Assembly: GCF_001425055.1 (NCBI RefSeq)
Contig: NZ_LMDK01000021.1
Span: 247,264 to 311,263 of the forward strand
Source of the DNA: Pelomonas sp. Root1237
GTDB lineage: Bacteria; Pseudomonadota; Gammaproteobacteria; Burkholderiales; Burkholderiaceae_C
Length of the DNA stretch: 64,000 nucleotides
Direction: 5' to 3'
Each line of letters begins with the position of its first letter. Positions within the stretch are counted from its first letter, which is position 1. The notes under the pieces are model-generated. The model had not been told where the DNA came from, ran no database searches, and worked only from the letters and a program-made list of their open reading frames with translations. This document shows, one piece after another, positions 46,538 through 55,993 of this stretch. The translations under genes and the position numbers were made by a program.

Positions 46538-47296
46538 TCACTGCCCGATGCGACGGACTTTGCCGCTGCCGGCGACGGAGGACGAAATCTCCGGCGAGCC
46601 CGCGTACTTCACGTCGCCGCTGCCAGCGATGGAGACATTCAGGCGCTTGGTCGCGTTGACCTGGGCGTCGCCGCTACCGGCGATGCTGACCTTGACGTCT
46701 TCCGCCACCAGGTCGGCCGCCTTCACGTCGCCGCTGCCGGCGATGGTCACCTGGGCGCTGGCACAGCGGCCGGCCGCGACGATGTCACCACTGCCGCTGA
46801 CCTTCATCCCCAGGCGTTCGGCGTCCAGGCCCGCGAAGCGGATGTCGCCGGAGCCGGCGATTGAGGCGTCGACGCCGGCCGTCTTCATGGCCTCGACCTT
46901 GACGGTGCCGGAGCCGGCCACAGCGATCGAGCGCAGGGCCGGCATCTCGATGGTCAGGCTGGGGTTGGTCGAGCTGTGCACATTGACGCCCTTTTTGGGC
47001 GAGATCTCCAGCGTGCGGCCCTTGCTGCCGTCGACGACGCGGGTTTCGATCAGGGGCAGCAGGTTGCGGTCGGCCTTGACCTCGACCTTGTTGCCCGAAC
47101 CCTGGCGAATGACGACGTTGAAGCCGCCGGTCAGCGCGACACCGTCGAAGGCGCCCGTGTCGCGGGCCTCGGTAGCGATGTCGCCATTGCCGTTGACGCG
47201 CTCGCTGTTGATGGTCCAGCTCCAGGCCTGGGCGGAGCCGCTGAACATGGCGGCGGCCACGAGACCGAGGGCAAAGAGACGGCGGGAGGTGTTCAT
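46538..47296 (-). CDS. Exported DUF2807 (GIN/auto-transporter-like) protein with short repeats
   Basis: A 252-residue protein with a signal peptide (ending AQA-W) and the DUF2807 fold: the FDGVALTGGFNVVIRQGSGNKVEVKADRNLLP N-terminal part and a series of short repeats such as VSIAGSGDV and MKVSGSGDIVAAG, giving a beta-helix-like stack. DUF2807 proteins are common in many bacteria but their function is unsettled; surface or envelope binding is likely. ATG 47296 is chosen for the signal peptide; the open frame extends far upstream without family support. Confidence 0.85.
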   Translation of the reverse strand: MNTSRRLFALGLVAAAMFSGSAQAWSWTINSERVNGNGDIATEARDTGAFDGVALTGGFNVVIRQGSGNKVEVKADRNLLPLIETRVVDGSKGRTLEISPKKGVNVHSSTNPSLTIEMPALRSIAVAGSGTVKVEAMKTAGVDASIAGSGDIRFAGLDAERLGMKVSGSGDIVAAGRCASAQVTIAGSGDVKAADLVAEDVKVSIAGSGDAQVNATKRLNVSIAGSGDVKYAGSPEISSSVAGSGKVRRIGQ

Positions 47297-47411
47297 GTCG
47301 GGCTCCATCGGGTTTTGATGGTTCCCATGGTGCCAAGCGGCGCCGGGACGGACCTGACCAACGCGACAGTGCGCAGGATGGAAGGGGCGAAATGCGTCTG
47401 GCGGTGCCGGA

Positions 47412-47786
47412 TCAGTGGCCCTTGGCCTTGTCGCCGCCCTTTTCAGACGCCTTTTCAGCGGCTTTCTCGACCGGCTTGGCCTCTGGCTCGTCGGCCGACG
47501 GCTTGACCGAGCCCGGGCGCGGCACGACGGGCGCGACGCCCTCGAGCTTGTTCTCACGCATGTACTCGTCCATCTCGCGCCAGCCGGTGTAGACGGCGGC
47601 CTTCTGGGCCTTGGGGTTGAGGACGTAGCAGTCCTCGATGGCACGCATCGCATGCCGGCAGGCGCTGCCGATGGCCTTGCCCTCGGCTTCCTTGGCAGCG
47701 GCCACTTTGGCGGGGTCGTCGATGCCAAGCTGCTCGCAGGCCGACAGGGCTGCGAGCAGGGGCAGGGCAAGAAGAAGGCGCTTCAT
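47412..47786 (-). CDS. Putative lipoprotein with charged tail
   Basis: A 124-residue protein with a lipobox LSAC (signal MKRLLLALPLLAALSAC), so probably lipidated at C17. The mature part has two more cysteines (SACRHAMRAIEDCYV) and a low-complexity Lys/Glu/Ala tail. ATG 47786 is chosen for this signal; the frame opens ten codons earlier. Function unknown; it lies between htpX and the DUF2807 gene. Confidence 0.75.
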   Translation of the reverse strand: MKRLLLALPLLAALSACEQLGIDDPAKVAAAKEAEGKAIGSACRHAMRAIEDCYVLNPKAQKAAVYTGWREMDEYMRENKLEGVAPVVPRPGSVKPSADEPEAKPVEKAAEKASEKGGDKAKGH

Positions 47787-47833
47787 GGGCTCAGCTATCG
47801 GCCGGCGCGGCTGCAACTTGAGGTCACGGCGAG

Positions 47834-48679
47834 TCAGCGCCTGGCCATCGCGAGCAGGCGCGTGACGCGTTCCTCGGTCGACGGGTGGGTGGAGAACAGC
47901 CCTCGCAGGCCACCACCGGACAGCGGGTTCATGATCATCATCTGCGCCGTCTCCGGGTGAGCCTCGGCGGGTGCCATCGGAATGCCCTGAGCGTAGCGGT
48001 GGATCTTGTCCAGGGCCGAGGCCAGCGCGGCCGGGTCGCCGGAGAGCTCGGCGCCGCCGCGGTCGGCCTCGAACTCGCGGGCGCGGCTGATGGCCATCTG
48101 GATCACCGTGGCGGCCAGCGGTGCAAGCAACGCGATCGCAATGCTGGCGATGACATTGGTCTGCCGGCCGTTCTCGTCGCGGCCGCCGAACAGCCCGGCG
48201 AAGTTGGCCAGCATCGAGATCGCACCGGCCATCGTCGCGCTGACGGTGCTGATGAGGATGTCCCGGTGCGCCACATGGGCCAGTTCATGGGCCATGACAC
48301 CACGCAACTCGCGCTCGGACAGCACGCGCAGGATGCCCGTCGTTGCCGCGACGGCGGCATGCTCCGGGTTGCGGCCGGTCGCGAAGGCGTTCGGTGCTTC
48401 CTCGTCGATCAAATAGACCTTGGGCATGGGCAGACCGGCCCGTTGCGCCAGTTCCTGAACCATCCGATAGAACTGCGGCGCGGTGCTCTCGTCCACCTGC
48501 CGGGCGTTGTACATGCGCAGGACCATGTCGGCCGAAAACCAGTAGGCGAAAAAATTCATGCCAACGGCCACCAGCAACGCGATCAGCATGCCGGCCTGGC
48601 CGCCGATCCAGGACCCGACGGCCATGAACAGCGCCGTGATGGCGGCCATCAGGACAGCGGTTTTCAGCAGATTGAACAT
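47834..48679 (-). CDS. htpX: Protease HtpX
   Basis: A 281-residue membrane-bound M48 zinc protease for quality control of membrane proteins. The gluzincin motif is [12 protein letters not shown], with H131, E132 and H135. Two N-terminal helices (about 5-50) and two later ones near residues 150-200 are visible; [10 protein letters not shown] carries a further metal ligand. ATG 48679 gives the normal MFNLLKT start; the frame opens 84 bases earlier. Transcribed toward the lipoprotein gene. Confidence 0.94.
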   Translation of the reverse strand: MFNLLKTAVLMAAITALFMAVGSWIGGQAGMLIALLVAVGMNFFAYWFSADMVLRMYNARQVDESTAPQFYRMVQELAQRAGLPMPKVYLIDEEAPNAFATGRNPEHAAVAATTGILRVLSERELRGVMAHELAHVAHRDILISTVSATMAGAISMLANFAGLFGGRDENGRQTNVIASIAIALLAPLAATVIQMAISRAREFEADRGGAELSGDPAALASALDKIHRYAQGIPMAPAEAHPETAQMMIMNPLSGGGLRGLFSTHPSTEERVTRLLAMARR

Positions 48680-48734
48680 GTCACCGGCCCGGAAGTCAGG
48701 AATACGTGGGAGATGGTGCCACGCACCCGGGGTT

Positions 48735-49667
48735 TCAAGCGTCGAAGCGTTCGCCGACGGCAATCGGCCGGGCCTGGAGGAAGGTCGAAGCCGGCCCGCG
48801 CTTGCCCCCGGCGCGTTGCAGTTCGGTCAGTTTCAAAGCGCCTTCACCACAAGCAACCTCCGGCCCGGCGGCGATGACTTCACCCGGCTTACCCCGGCCT
48901 TCAACGACCTCGGCCCGCCAAACCTTGAGCGCCTCGCCGGCCAGTGTCGCCTGGCCGCCGGGGAAGGGATCGAAGGCGCGCAGCCGGCGCTCGATCACGA
49001 CAGCGGGCAGCGTCCAGTCGATGGCGCTCTCGGCCTTCTCGATCTTGTGCGCGTAGGTGACGCCCTCGCCGGGCTGGGGCGTCGGCGCCAGGCTGGGCGC
49101 CTGCAGAGCCTCGACAATCAGGCGACCGCCCAGTTCGGCCAACCGGTCATGCAGGGCCGCGGTCGTGTCGTCGGCGCGGATGGTCTCGCGGCCGATCAGC
49201 AGCATGTCGCCGGTATCCAGGCCCGCATCCATTTGCATGATGGTGATGCCGGTCTCGGCGTCGCCAGCCTCGATGGCACGGTGGATGGGCGCGGCACCGC
49301 GCCAGCGCGGCAACAGCGAGGCGTGGATGTTCAGGCAGCCGCGGCGCGGGGTGTCCAACACCCACTGCGGCAGGATGAGGCCATAGGCGGCGACGACCAT
49401 CACGTCGGCATCTGCCGCCCGCAACGCCTCGCGCGCCGCAGCCGCGTCAGCGGCATATTTGCCGTCCAGTTTCAGGCCCTGCGGCTGGGCGACCGGGATG
49501 CCGGCCGCAACGGCGCGTTGCTTGACCGCCGAAGCCTGCAGCTTCATGCCCCGCCCGGCCGGGCGATCGGGCTGGGTCAGCACCAGCGGCACGGCAAAAC
49601 CGGCAGCCAGCAACGCGTCCAGCGCAACGGCAGCGAATTCTGGCGTGCCAGCAAAGACGACGCGCAT
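48735..49667 (-). CDS. fmt: Methionyl-tRNA formyltransferase
   Basis: A 310-residue enzyme that formylates initiator Met-tRNA. N-terminal formyltransferase fold with [17 protein letters not shown], the catalytic [17 protein letters not shown] (N and H of the NxH motif) and LDTGDML aspartate, and a C-terminal domain binding tRNA. It follows def with a TGATG overlap. A longer in-frame start upstream would cross def, so 49667 is used. Confidence 0.96.
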   Translation of the reverse strand: MRVVFAGTPEFAAVALDALLAAGFAVPLVLTQPDRPAGRGMKLQASAVKQRAVAAGIPVAQPQGLKLDGKYAADAAAAREALRAADADVMVVAAYGLILPQWVLDTPRRGCLNIHASLLPRWRGAAPIHRAIEAGDAETGITIMQMDAGLDTGDMLLIGRETIRADDTTAALHDRLAELGGRLIVEALQAPSLAPTPQPGEGVTYAHKIEKAESAIDWTLPAVVIERRLRAFDPFPGGQATLAGEALKVWRAEVVEGRGKPGEVIAAGPEVACGEGALKLTELQRAGGKRGPASTFLQARPIAVGERFDA

Positions 49668-50203
49668 CACAACCTTTGGTTGCGCTTTTTGGCCTCGAGC
49701 TCTTCCTCGCGCGTCTTCTTGACCATCTTGGTCTTGATGCGGTCGCGCTTGAGCGGGCTCAGGTATTCGACGAAGACCTTGCCCAGCAGGTGATCCATCT
49801 CGTGCTGAACGCACACGGCCAGCAGGCCATCGGCCTCGAACTCGTAGACCTCGCCGTCGCGATTGGTGGCGCGCACGGTGACCTCGGCATGGCGCGGCAC
49901 CTTGTCGTAGATCTGCGGCACCGACAGGCAACCTTCCTCGCCCTCGACCATGCGCTCGCTGAGACGAACCAGCTCGGGATTGATCAGCACACGCGGGGTG
50001 TCGCGATCCTGCGACGTGTCGATGACGATGACACGCTCATGCACATCGACTTGCGTCGCGGCCAGGCCGACACCGTCGGCGGCGTACATGGTTTCCAGCA
50101 TGTCATCGACGAGCTGGCGGATGCGCTCGTCCACGGCGGCCACCGGTTTGGCAACGGTGTGCAGACGCGGGTCGGGGTAGCGAAGGATGTGCAGTTGGGC
50201 CAT
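49667..50203 (-). CDS. def: Peptide deformylase
   Basis: A 178-residue metal hydrolase that removes the formyl group from nascent proteins. The three signature motifs are all present: GVGLAATQ (44-51), EGCLSVP with C92, and HEMDH with H134, E135, H138. Start at 50203 with a short 116-base divergent gap to the LysM gene. Paired with fmt, as in most bacteria. Confidence 0.97.
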   Translation of the reverse strand: MAQLHILRYPDPRLHTVAKPVAAVDERIRQLVDDMLETMYAADGVGLAATQVDVHERVIVIDTSQDRDTPRVLINPELVRLSERMVEGEEGCLSVPQIYDKVPRHAEVTVRATNRDGEVYEFEADGLLAVCVQHEMDHLLGKVFVEYLSPLKRDRIKTKMVKKTREEELEAKKRNQRL

Positions 50204-50319
50204 GGCGCCTTGTAAGCACTCGCAAACGAGCGCTAGCGGTTGTTGGTTGCCCCCGGTGATTGCGGGCAGAATCGCCTGGATTTTCGCCGATCCGGCAATC
50301 CCCTCGGAGACCGCGCCAG

Positions 50320-51489
50320 ATGCCCGTTGCCCGCCCAGCCCACTTCGCAGTCCTTGCGACCTGCCTCGCCCTCGCGACGGCGACCTCAGCCTGGGCGCAA
50401 ACCAGCAAGCTGCCCGTCACCGCCGAACAGCGACGCGTCGCCGATCAGGTCGCGTCCGCGGGCGTGCCCCTGGCCGAACTGGCGCCCAATGCGCCGGACA
50501 GCCACACGGTGCAGCCAGGCGACACGCTTTGGGACATCTCCAAGCTGTTCCTGAAAAGCCCCTGGCGCTGGCCCGAGCTCTGGGGCATGAACCGCGACCA
50601 GATTCGCAACCCCCACCTGATCTACCCGGGCCAGGTGCTGCTGCTGGTCAAGGTCGATGGCCGGGCCCGGCTGCAACTGGCACAGGGCGTCGGCGGCAAT
50701 ACGGCCGGCAATGGCGTGGTCAAGCTGCGGCCGCAGATGCGCATTTCGGCGCTGGATTCCAGCCCCATCCCAAGCATCCCGCTGCACCTGATCCAACCCT
50801 TCCTGACCGACGCTGTCGTCTTCGACACCGATGCGCTGGCCACGGCACCGCGCATCGTCGCCGCCCAGGAAGGGCATGTGCTGCTCGGCCCGGGCGAACT
50901 GGCCTATGCGCGTGGCGATTTCGGCAGCGGCACCGACTTCCGCGTCTTCCGCAACGCCCGCCCGCTGCGCGACCCAGCCACCAACGAGATCCTGGGCTAC
51001 GAGGCCCCGTATGTCGGCACGGCTGAACTGACCCGTCTGGGCGAGGAGCGCACCGGCGCCGATGGCAAGGCCGAGATCGTGCCGGCCACGATGACCGTCC
51101 GGCAGATCAAGCAGGAGGTCGGCATCGGCGACCGTCTGGCGCCGGCACCGGCACGCAATCTCGAGCTGTATGTGCCGCACGCGCCCAGCCAGCCCATGGC
51201 GGGTCAAATCGCGGCCATCTACGGCGAGGCACTCAACGCAGGCCAGAACCAGATCGTCGCGCTCAACCGCGGCAAGCGTGATGGCATCGAGCGCGGCCAT
51301 GTGTTCGCGCTGTGGCGCGACGGCGCCAGGGTCATGGACAAGACCCAGGAGAGGGCCGAGGCCATCAAGCTGCCCGACGAGCGCCACGGCATCCTGTTCG
51401 TCTTCGAGGTCTATGAGCGCGTGTCCTATGCGCTGATCATCTCGGTGAAAGAGCCGGTTCGACCGGGCGACCGCTTTACCCAGCCTTAG
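50320..51489 (+). CDS. Exported LysM-domain protein
   Basis: A 389-residue protein with a signal peptide (hydrophobic 8-24, ending AWA-Q) and one LysM domain (about 65-115, [30 protein letters not shown] ... [11 protein letters not shown]) that binds peptidoglycan. The remaining part is beta-rich without a known catalytic domain. In Burkholderiales such a gene is regularly found before dprA. ATG 50320 is chosen for the signal peptide. Confidence 0.85.
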   Translation: MPVARPAHFAVLATCLALATATSAWAQTSKLPVTAEQRRVADQVASAGVPLAELAPNAPDSHTVQPGDTLWDISKLFLKSPWRWPELWGMNRDQIRNPHLIYPGQVLLLVKVDGRARLQLAQGVGGNTAGNGVVKLRPQMRISALDSSPIPSIPLHLIQPFLTDAVVFDTDALATAPRIVAAQEGHVLLGPGELAYARGDFGSGTDFRVFRNARPLRDPATNEILGYEAPYVGTAELTRLGEERTGADGKAEIVPATMTVRQIKQEVGIGDRLAPAPARNLELYVPHAPSQPMAGQIAAIYGEALNAGQNQIVALNRGKRDGIERGHVFALWRDGARVMDKTQERAEAIKLPDERHGILFVFEVYERVSYALIISVKEPVRPGDRFTQP

Positions 51490-51506
51490 AGAATGGAGCC
51501 CCTAGC

Positions 51507-51714
51507 CCAAGGAGTACCTTGGTCGGTCTTGCAGACCGCGCTGCGGCGGGTGCCGCAGCCCTTCGGTAGGCACATCGCGCCCACTGGGCGCAATGTGTCC
51601 GGCCTCAGCCCCCGAGGGAACGGCGATGCTTGCCGGATTGACCGGCAAGCACATCGCCAAGGCGGGCCGGCTCGGGAGCGGCCCAGCGCTCGGCCCGGCG
51701 GTTCTTCGAACCGC
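51507..51714. repeat. Array of seven consecutive hairpins upstream of dprA
   Basis: Seven back-to-back inverted repeats fill the gap between the LysM gene and dprA: CCAAGG/CCTTGG (51507-51522), CGGTCT/AGACCG (51524-51538), GCTGCGGC/GCCGCAGC (51540-51559), CACAT+GCGCCC/GGGCGC+ATGTG with one mismatch (51571-51597), a 15-bp stem with a two-base bulge (51622-51658), GGGCCG/CGGCCC (51664-51684), and GCGGTTC/GAACCGC (51698-51714). The last ends two bases before the dprA ATG. GCACATCGC occurs twice in it. It carries no T-run typical of a terminator. Either a dispersed mosaic repeat or a structured leader. Confidence 0.7.
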
Positions 51715-51716
51715 TG

Positions 51717-52808
51717 ATGCTGACACCCATCGAGCTTGTCGCCTGGCTGCGGCTCACCGAGAGCGTGGGCCCGGCAGCGGCGCGGCGGCTGCTGGCCATG
51801 GCCGGCAGCCCGCAGGCTGTCTTCGAACTCCCCGCCGTCGCCCTGGACCAGGCGCTGCCGGGCAAACAGCGCGAGGGCTTCAACAAGCCCCCTGACCATC
51901 TCGACGAATTGATCGACAAGGCCCAGGCATGGTTGGCCGAACCCGGCCATGACCTGCTCGTTCTCGGCGATGCCGACTACCCACCCCGCCTGCTGGCCAC
52001 GGCCGACCCACCGCTGCTGCTGTGGCTGCAGGGCCGGCGCGAACTGCTGGGCGCGCCGTCCATCGCCATCGTCGGCAGCCGCAACCCGACCGCCCAGGGG
52101 GGCGACAACGCGCGCGCCTTCGCCCGGGCGCTGGCACGCGGTGGCTACACCATCGTCTCGGGCCTGGCCCTGGGCGTGGACGCCGCCGCGCATGAGGGCG
52201 CCCTGGACGCCGACGGCGCCACCATCGCCGTCGTCGGCACCGGGCTGGACCAGGTCTACCCGCGCCGCAACGAGAAGCTGGCGGCGCGGCTACTGGCCGG
52301 CGGCGGCCTCATCGTCAGCGAGTACTCACTGGGCACCCCGGTGCTGCCGGCCAACTTTCCGCGCCGCAACCGCATCATTGCCGGCCTGGCCCAGGGCTGC
52401 CTGGTCGTCGAGGCCGCCGTGCAGTCGGGCTCGCTGATCACGGCCCGGCAGGCCGTCGAGGCGGGCCGCGAGGTGTTCGCCATCCCCGGCTCCATCCATT
52501 CACCCCAGGCCCGCGGCTGCCATGCGCTGATCCGCCAGGGCGCCAAGCTGGTCGAGTCGGCCCAGGACGTGCTGGAGGAGCTGCCGCCGCTGGGCAAGCT
52601 GTGCGTGACGCCCGAGCCTGCCGAGACGCCTCACGAGCAGCAGGCGCTGCTGGACGCCATGGGCTTCGATCCGGTCAGCCTGGATGCCCTGATGGCCCGC
52701 TGCGGCTGGCCGGCGGCCGAGCTCAGCGCCGCCCTGCTGGAGTTGGAGCTCGACGGCCACATTGCCCGCCTGGCGGGCCAGCTCTTCCAGCGTCGACGGC
52801 AGGGATGA
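51717..52808 (+). CDS. dprA: DNA-processing protein DprA
   Basis: A 363-residue protein that loads RecA on incoming single-stranded DNA during transformation. N-terminal SAM-like helices, then the Rossmann-like core with IAIVGSRNPTAQGG, TIVSGLALGVDAAAHEGAL and VVGTGLDQVYPRRN, and a C-terminal winged helix (about 300-363). The start codon follows two bases after a hairpin, and no Shine-Dalgarno sequence is visible in front of it, which suggests translational control or a different start. Confidence 0.94.
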   Translation: MLTPIELVAWLRLTESVGPAAARRLLAMAGSPQAVFELPAVALDQALPGKQREGFNKPPDHLDELIDKAQAWLAEPGHDLLVLGDADYPPRLLATADPPLLLWLQGRRELLGAPSIAIVGSRNPTAQGGDNARAFARALARGGYTIVSGLALGVDAAAHEGALDADGATIAVVGTGLDQVYPRRNEKLAARLLAGGGLIVSEYSLGTPVLPANFPRRNRIIAGLAQGCLVVEAAVQSGSLITARQAVEAGREVFAIPGSIHSPQARGCHALIRQGAKLVESAQDVLEELPPLGKLCVTPEPAETPHEQQALLDAMGFDPVSLDALMARCGWPAAELSAALLELELDGHIARLAGQLFQRRRQG

Positions 52809-52918
52809 GGACAGGCTGGGCAGCAGAGACAGCGAGCTTAACCGCGGATATCAGAGCCTGATCCGAGGGGTTATTCGCGTCCGGAGTGCGCCAGACCCTG
52901 GGCTATCATCCCCTCACG

Positions 52919-53371
52919 ATGTTCGATGTCCTGGTTTATCTCTACGAGACCTATTGGCGCCCGGACGCCTGCCCCGATCACGCGCAACTCGCGCGAAAAC
53001 TGACGGCGGTGGGCTTCGAGAACGACGAAATCCAGGAGGCCCTCTCCTGGCTGGACGGTCTGGCCGCGTCCGGGGAGTCCTACCAGGGCGAGCAGAGCGA
53101 ACACGCGATGCGCGTCTATTCGCCCGCGGAGATGGAGCACCTGGGCGAGGAGTCGATCAGCTTCGTCAGCTTCCTCGAGTCGGCCGGCGTGCTGCCCGGC
53201 CCGATGCGCGAGATGGTCATCGACCGCGCCATGGCCATCTCCGGGAACCCGATGGACCTGGAAGACCTGAAGATCATCGTGCTGATGGTGTTCTGGAGCC
53301 TGGGCGAAGAGCCCGATGCGCTGATCCTGGACGAGCTGTTCGTTGCCCCCGAGGATCGGTTGATCCACTGA
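52919..53371 (+). CDS. smg: Smg/DUF494 family protein
   Basis: A 150-residue acidic protein of the DUF494 (Smg) family, normally the gene after dprA in proteobacteria. It starts MFDVLVYLYETYW, has LARKLTAVGFENDEIQEALSWLDGL and ends with VMVFWSLGEEPDALILDEL, the usual blocks. Function is unknown. ATG 52919 gives the family N-terminus; the frame opens at 52886. Confidence 0.92.
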   Translation: MFDVLVYLYETYWRPDACPDHAQLARKLTAVGFENDEIQEALSWLDGLAASGESYQGEQSEHAMRVYSPAEMEHLGEESISFVSFLESAGVLPGPMREMVIDRAMAISGNPMDLEDLKIIVLMVFWSLGEEPDALILDELFVAPEDRLIH

Positions 53372-53392
53372 ACCCGCTGATGCACCAAGAAC

Positions 53393-53416
53393 AAAGGACG
53401 CCGCGGCGTCCTTTTT
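53393..53416 (+). terminator. Intrinsic terminator of the dprA-smg operon
   Basis: Perfect 10-bp stem AAAGGACGCC / GGCGTCCTTT with a two-base loop, followed by TT, 21 bases after the smg stop. The stem reads A-rich on the left, so it may also work in the other direction. Confidence 0.85.
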
Positions 53417-53434
53417 CAATTCCTGAATCAGTTG

Positions 53435-53471
53435 GGGTCAGAGCAGCGCGCTACGCGCGCAGGTCTGACCC
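53435..53471. repeat. Hairpin element with GGGTCAGA/TCTGACCC ends
   Basis: GGGTCAGA (53435-53442) and TCTGACCC (53464-53471) form a perfect 8-bp stem, with a GCGCGC-TAC-GCGCGC inner stem. It lies between the smg terminator and the convergent DUF1631 gene. A REP-like dispersed element is likely, but the copy number cannot be judged here. Confidence 0.55.
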
Positions 53472-53476
53472 GCAAA

Positions 53477-55948
53477 TCATTTGAGCAATTGCCCGGGATC
53501 GGCATCCAGCTTGGCCAGCGCCTTGCGCGTGGCCTGCACGGTCAGCGCTTCGTCCTGGGCAGGCAGCAGCAGGCCTGCCTGCAGGAAGGCGGCCATGCGG
53601 TTCAGCGAGAACAGCACGCCGCGGCCCTTGGGCGTGACGAACAGCGCCAGCTGCTTGCGCAGGCCGCGCCAGGCCAGCTGCACCTGCTCGTTGCGGCCGC
53701 GGTAGTCGAGCATGAACCAGCCGCCGACCTGCAGCTCGCGCGCCCAGGCCACCATGGCCGGCGTCGGCGCGGAGCCACCCTCGGCGACGACCTCCATGCC
53801 CTCGGATTCGTGGCCGGACAGGTCGCGCACCAGCATCTCGTCGACATGGCTGTCGCCGCCTTCGATGTCCTCGGGCAGCATGGCTTCCAGTGTCTCGAGC
53901 TGGTCCATCAGCTCGTCCAGGCGCTCGCGCGGGATGGCGGCCGTCTTGGCCGTGAAAGCGGCGGCCAATGCGTTGTTGAGCTGGCGCACATGCTCGTCCT
54001 GCTTGTCCGTCGGCAGGCCGGCGTGGCTCATGCCATCGCGCAGCGTCTTGAGCAGGGGCGGCAGGCGGCGGATGACCTCGGCACGCTCCTCGCGCGAGGC
54101 CTTGGAGCTGGCGCTCCAGATCAGGTCGGCGGCGGCCCGCTTCATGGACTTGGTCACGTCGGACTGGGCGCCCGCGCGCACCGCCGTGACGGCCAGCACG
54201 TCGGCCCAGACGTGAAAGAGGAAGTCGCGCACGCCGTCCTGTACCGGCACCTCGGACAGCATCTTGCGCAGCTCGATGGTGTACTGGATGGCCAGGGTTT
54301 CGCGTTGCTCGACCTGCTGGGCCAGCGACACGCCGCGCTTGGAGGCCTGGTTCTCGTTCTCGAAATAGTGGTCGAGGAACTTCTCGAACTCGGTCAGCAC
54401 GGTGGCAAAGACCCGCCGGCCGGTGTCCGGATAGGCCTCGACGACCTGCACGACGCGCTTGATCTCCCGCTCCAGCGCATCGTTGCTGGCGCGCTCCGAA
54501 CCCGGGCCACTGACCTGGGCCGTGTTGAAACCCATCACGCACGCGCCCATGCGGTCAATGAGACGACGCGCCGGATGGTCGGCGGCGGCAAAGAAGTCGG
54601 GTTCGCTGACGGCCACCCGCAGCACCGGCATCTGCAGCCGCGCGAACCAGACCCGCACCGTGGCCGGGATGCGCTCCTCGGTCAGGATGCTCTGGAACAT
54701 CATGGCGACGATCTCGATGGTCGCGCGTTCGGCCGGGTTGCTCGCGGCCTGCTTCAGGACCTGCTTGAAGGCCTGGTTGCGCGCGCCAATCTCCTCCAGC
54801 GCACGCGGGGCGCTGGCGCTGCCACCGGTATCCACACCGCCAGCTGCGCCGGGGCGGCGCTGCAAGGACTCCTGGGCATGCTTGATGGCACCCATCAACC
54901 GCGGCGAGGCGGCGGAAACGGAGACGGGCGGCGCATCGGCCAGCGACGGCCTGGCCACGGAGGCGGGTGCATCGCCGCTCGATGAACTGCCACCACCGAG
55001 GGTGCCGGCATGGCTGGGTGTCACATCGGCCAGGCTCGGCTTGCCGCCACCCGGGCGGGCCGGCACCTGGCTTTTGACGACCGGAAAGCCCGGCACATGG
55101 CGGGCCAGCACACGCTGCAGTTGGGCCATGACTTCGTCGGCCTGGCTGCTCGCCTTGCTGCGCGCCGATGCCCCACCCGCGACCATCGGCACCGGGCCTG
55201 ACGTGGGGGCGAGACCCGGGCCGGGAGACACCGGCGGTGGCGGCGGTACCGGCGCGCCAGTGGCCGTTGCCGTCGCCGCCGTAGCGGCCTGGGCCGTGCG
55301 GCGGATGAAGGGCCGCAGATCGACCTCGGGCAGCACCTTCTGGGCGATCAGCCAGCGGTTGGTCTCGTGGTAGGCCTCGCTGATGAGCTGGGCGAATTCC
55401 TCGTGAAGCTCATGGTGCAGCAGCTGCCAGATGTTCGCGTCCAGGCCGACGCGGGTCCAGGCGTCCAGCGCCACGCGGGCCACGACATGGGCCCGCAGCA
55501 GGTCCAGCGGTTCCAGGTCGTCATGAGCCTCCAGGGCCTGCATGCGGGTGCGCAGGTCGGTGAATTCCCAGGTCGCCCGGTCCATCATGACCAGGGCCAG
55601 GCGGGAGCTGGTGATCTCGCGCTCGATGGTCGAGTCGTCGACCAGGCTCATCTTCACCGACTGGGCCGGCACGGTCGTGTCGTGCTCGCGGGCGTTGTCG
55701 GAGACGCCGTGCACTGCCGCGTGGCGCAGCGCCGCGACGACGGCCATCTGCCAGTTGGGGCCCAGCTTCTGCCAGGCCTGCACCGCGTCGCGCCTGGCCA
55801 TCATGATGGCGTGGGGGACGCCGTGGGCCAGTTGCTGGCCAGCGCCCTGGCCGACCGCAGCGACCAGGGGCGTCATGCCGCGCACCAGAGCTTCCAGATA
55901 GACGCGCCGCGCCTGGGTCGCCAGGGCCTGGTTACGAGCGGCGGTCAT
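53477..55948 (-). CDS. DUF1631 family protein
   Basis: An 823-residue cytoplasmic protein matching DUF1631, often misnamed thymidine phosphorylase in older annotation. Family-like segments include MTAARNQALATQARRVYLEA at the start, then SRLALVMMDRATWEFTDLRTRM and HELHEEFAQLISEAYHETNRWL. A proline/alanine-rich linker of about 140 residues (230-370) splits it into two helical halves; the C-terminal part ends with LQVGGWFMLDYRGRNEQVQLAW, which looks like a small beta domain of the PilZ type (c-di-GMP binding), an inference. Function unknown. Confidence 0.85.
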   Translation of the reverse strand: MTAARNQALATQARRVYLEALVRGMTPLVAAVGQGAGQQLAHGVPHAIMMARRDAVQAWQKLGPNWQMAVVAALRHAAVHGVSDNAREHDTTVPAQSVKMSLVDDSTIEREITSSRLALVMMDRATWEFTDLRTRMQALEAHDDLEPLDLLRAHVVARVALDAWTRVGLDANIWQLLHHELHEEFAQLISEAYHETNRWLIAQKVLPEVDLRPFIRRTAQAATAATATATGAPVPPPPPVSPGPGLAPTSGPVPMVAGGASARSKASSQADEVMAQLQRVLARHVPGFPVVKSQVPARPGGGKPSLADVTPSHAGTLGGGSSSSGDAPASVARPSLADAPPVSVSAASPRLMGAIKHAQESLQRRPGAAGGVDTGGSASAPRALEEIGARNQAFKQVLKQAASNPAERATIEIVAMMFQSILTEERIPATVRVWFARLQMPVLRVAVSEPDFFAAADHPARRLIDRMGACVMGFNTAQVSGPGSERASNDALEREIKRVVQVVEAYPDTGRRVFATVLTEFEKFLDHYFENENQASKRGVSLAQQVEQRETLAIQYTIELRKMLSEVPVQDGVRDFLFHVWADVLAVTAVRAGAQSDVTKSMKRAAADLIWSASSKASREERAEVIRRLPPLLKTLRDGMSHAGLPTDKQDEHVRQLNNALAAAFTAKTAAIPRERLDELMDQLETLEAMLPEDIEGGDSHVDEMLVRDLSGHESEGMEVVAEGGSAPTPAMVAWARELQVGGWFMLDYRGRNEQVQLAWRGLRKQLALFVTPKGRGVLFSLNRMAAFLQAGLLLPAQDEALTVQATRKALAKLDADPGQLLK

Positions 55949-55993
55949 GGACTGGTGAGGGCTGCGCGGCTGGAATGTTGGGTTGCGATCACT

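Noticed and set aside
51493..51717. 74-residue open frame across the hairpin array
   Set aside because: The sequence is made of inverted repeats and the product has no family look; better explained as a repeat element or RNA.
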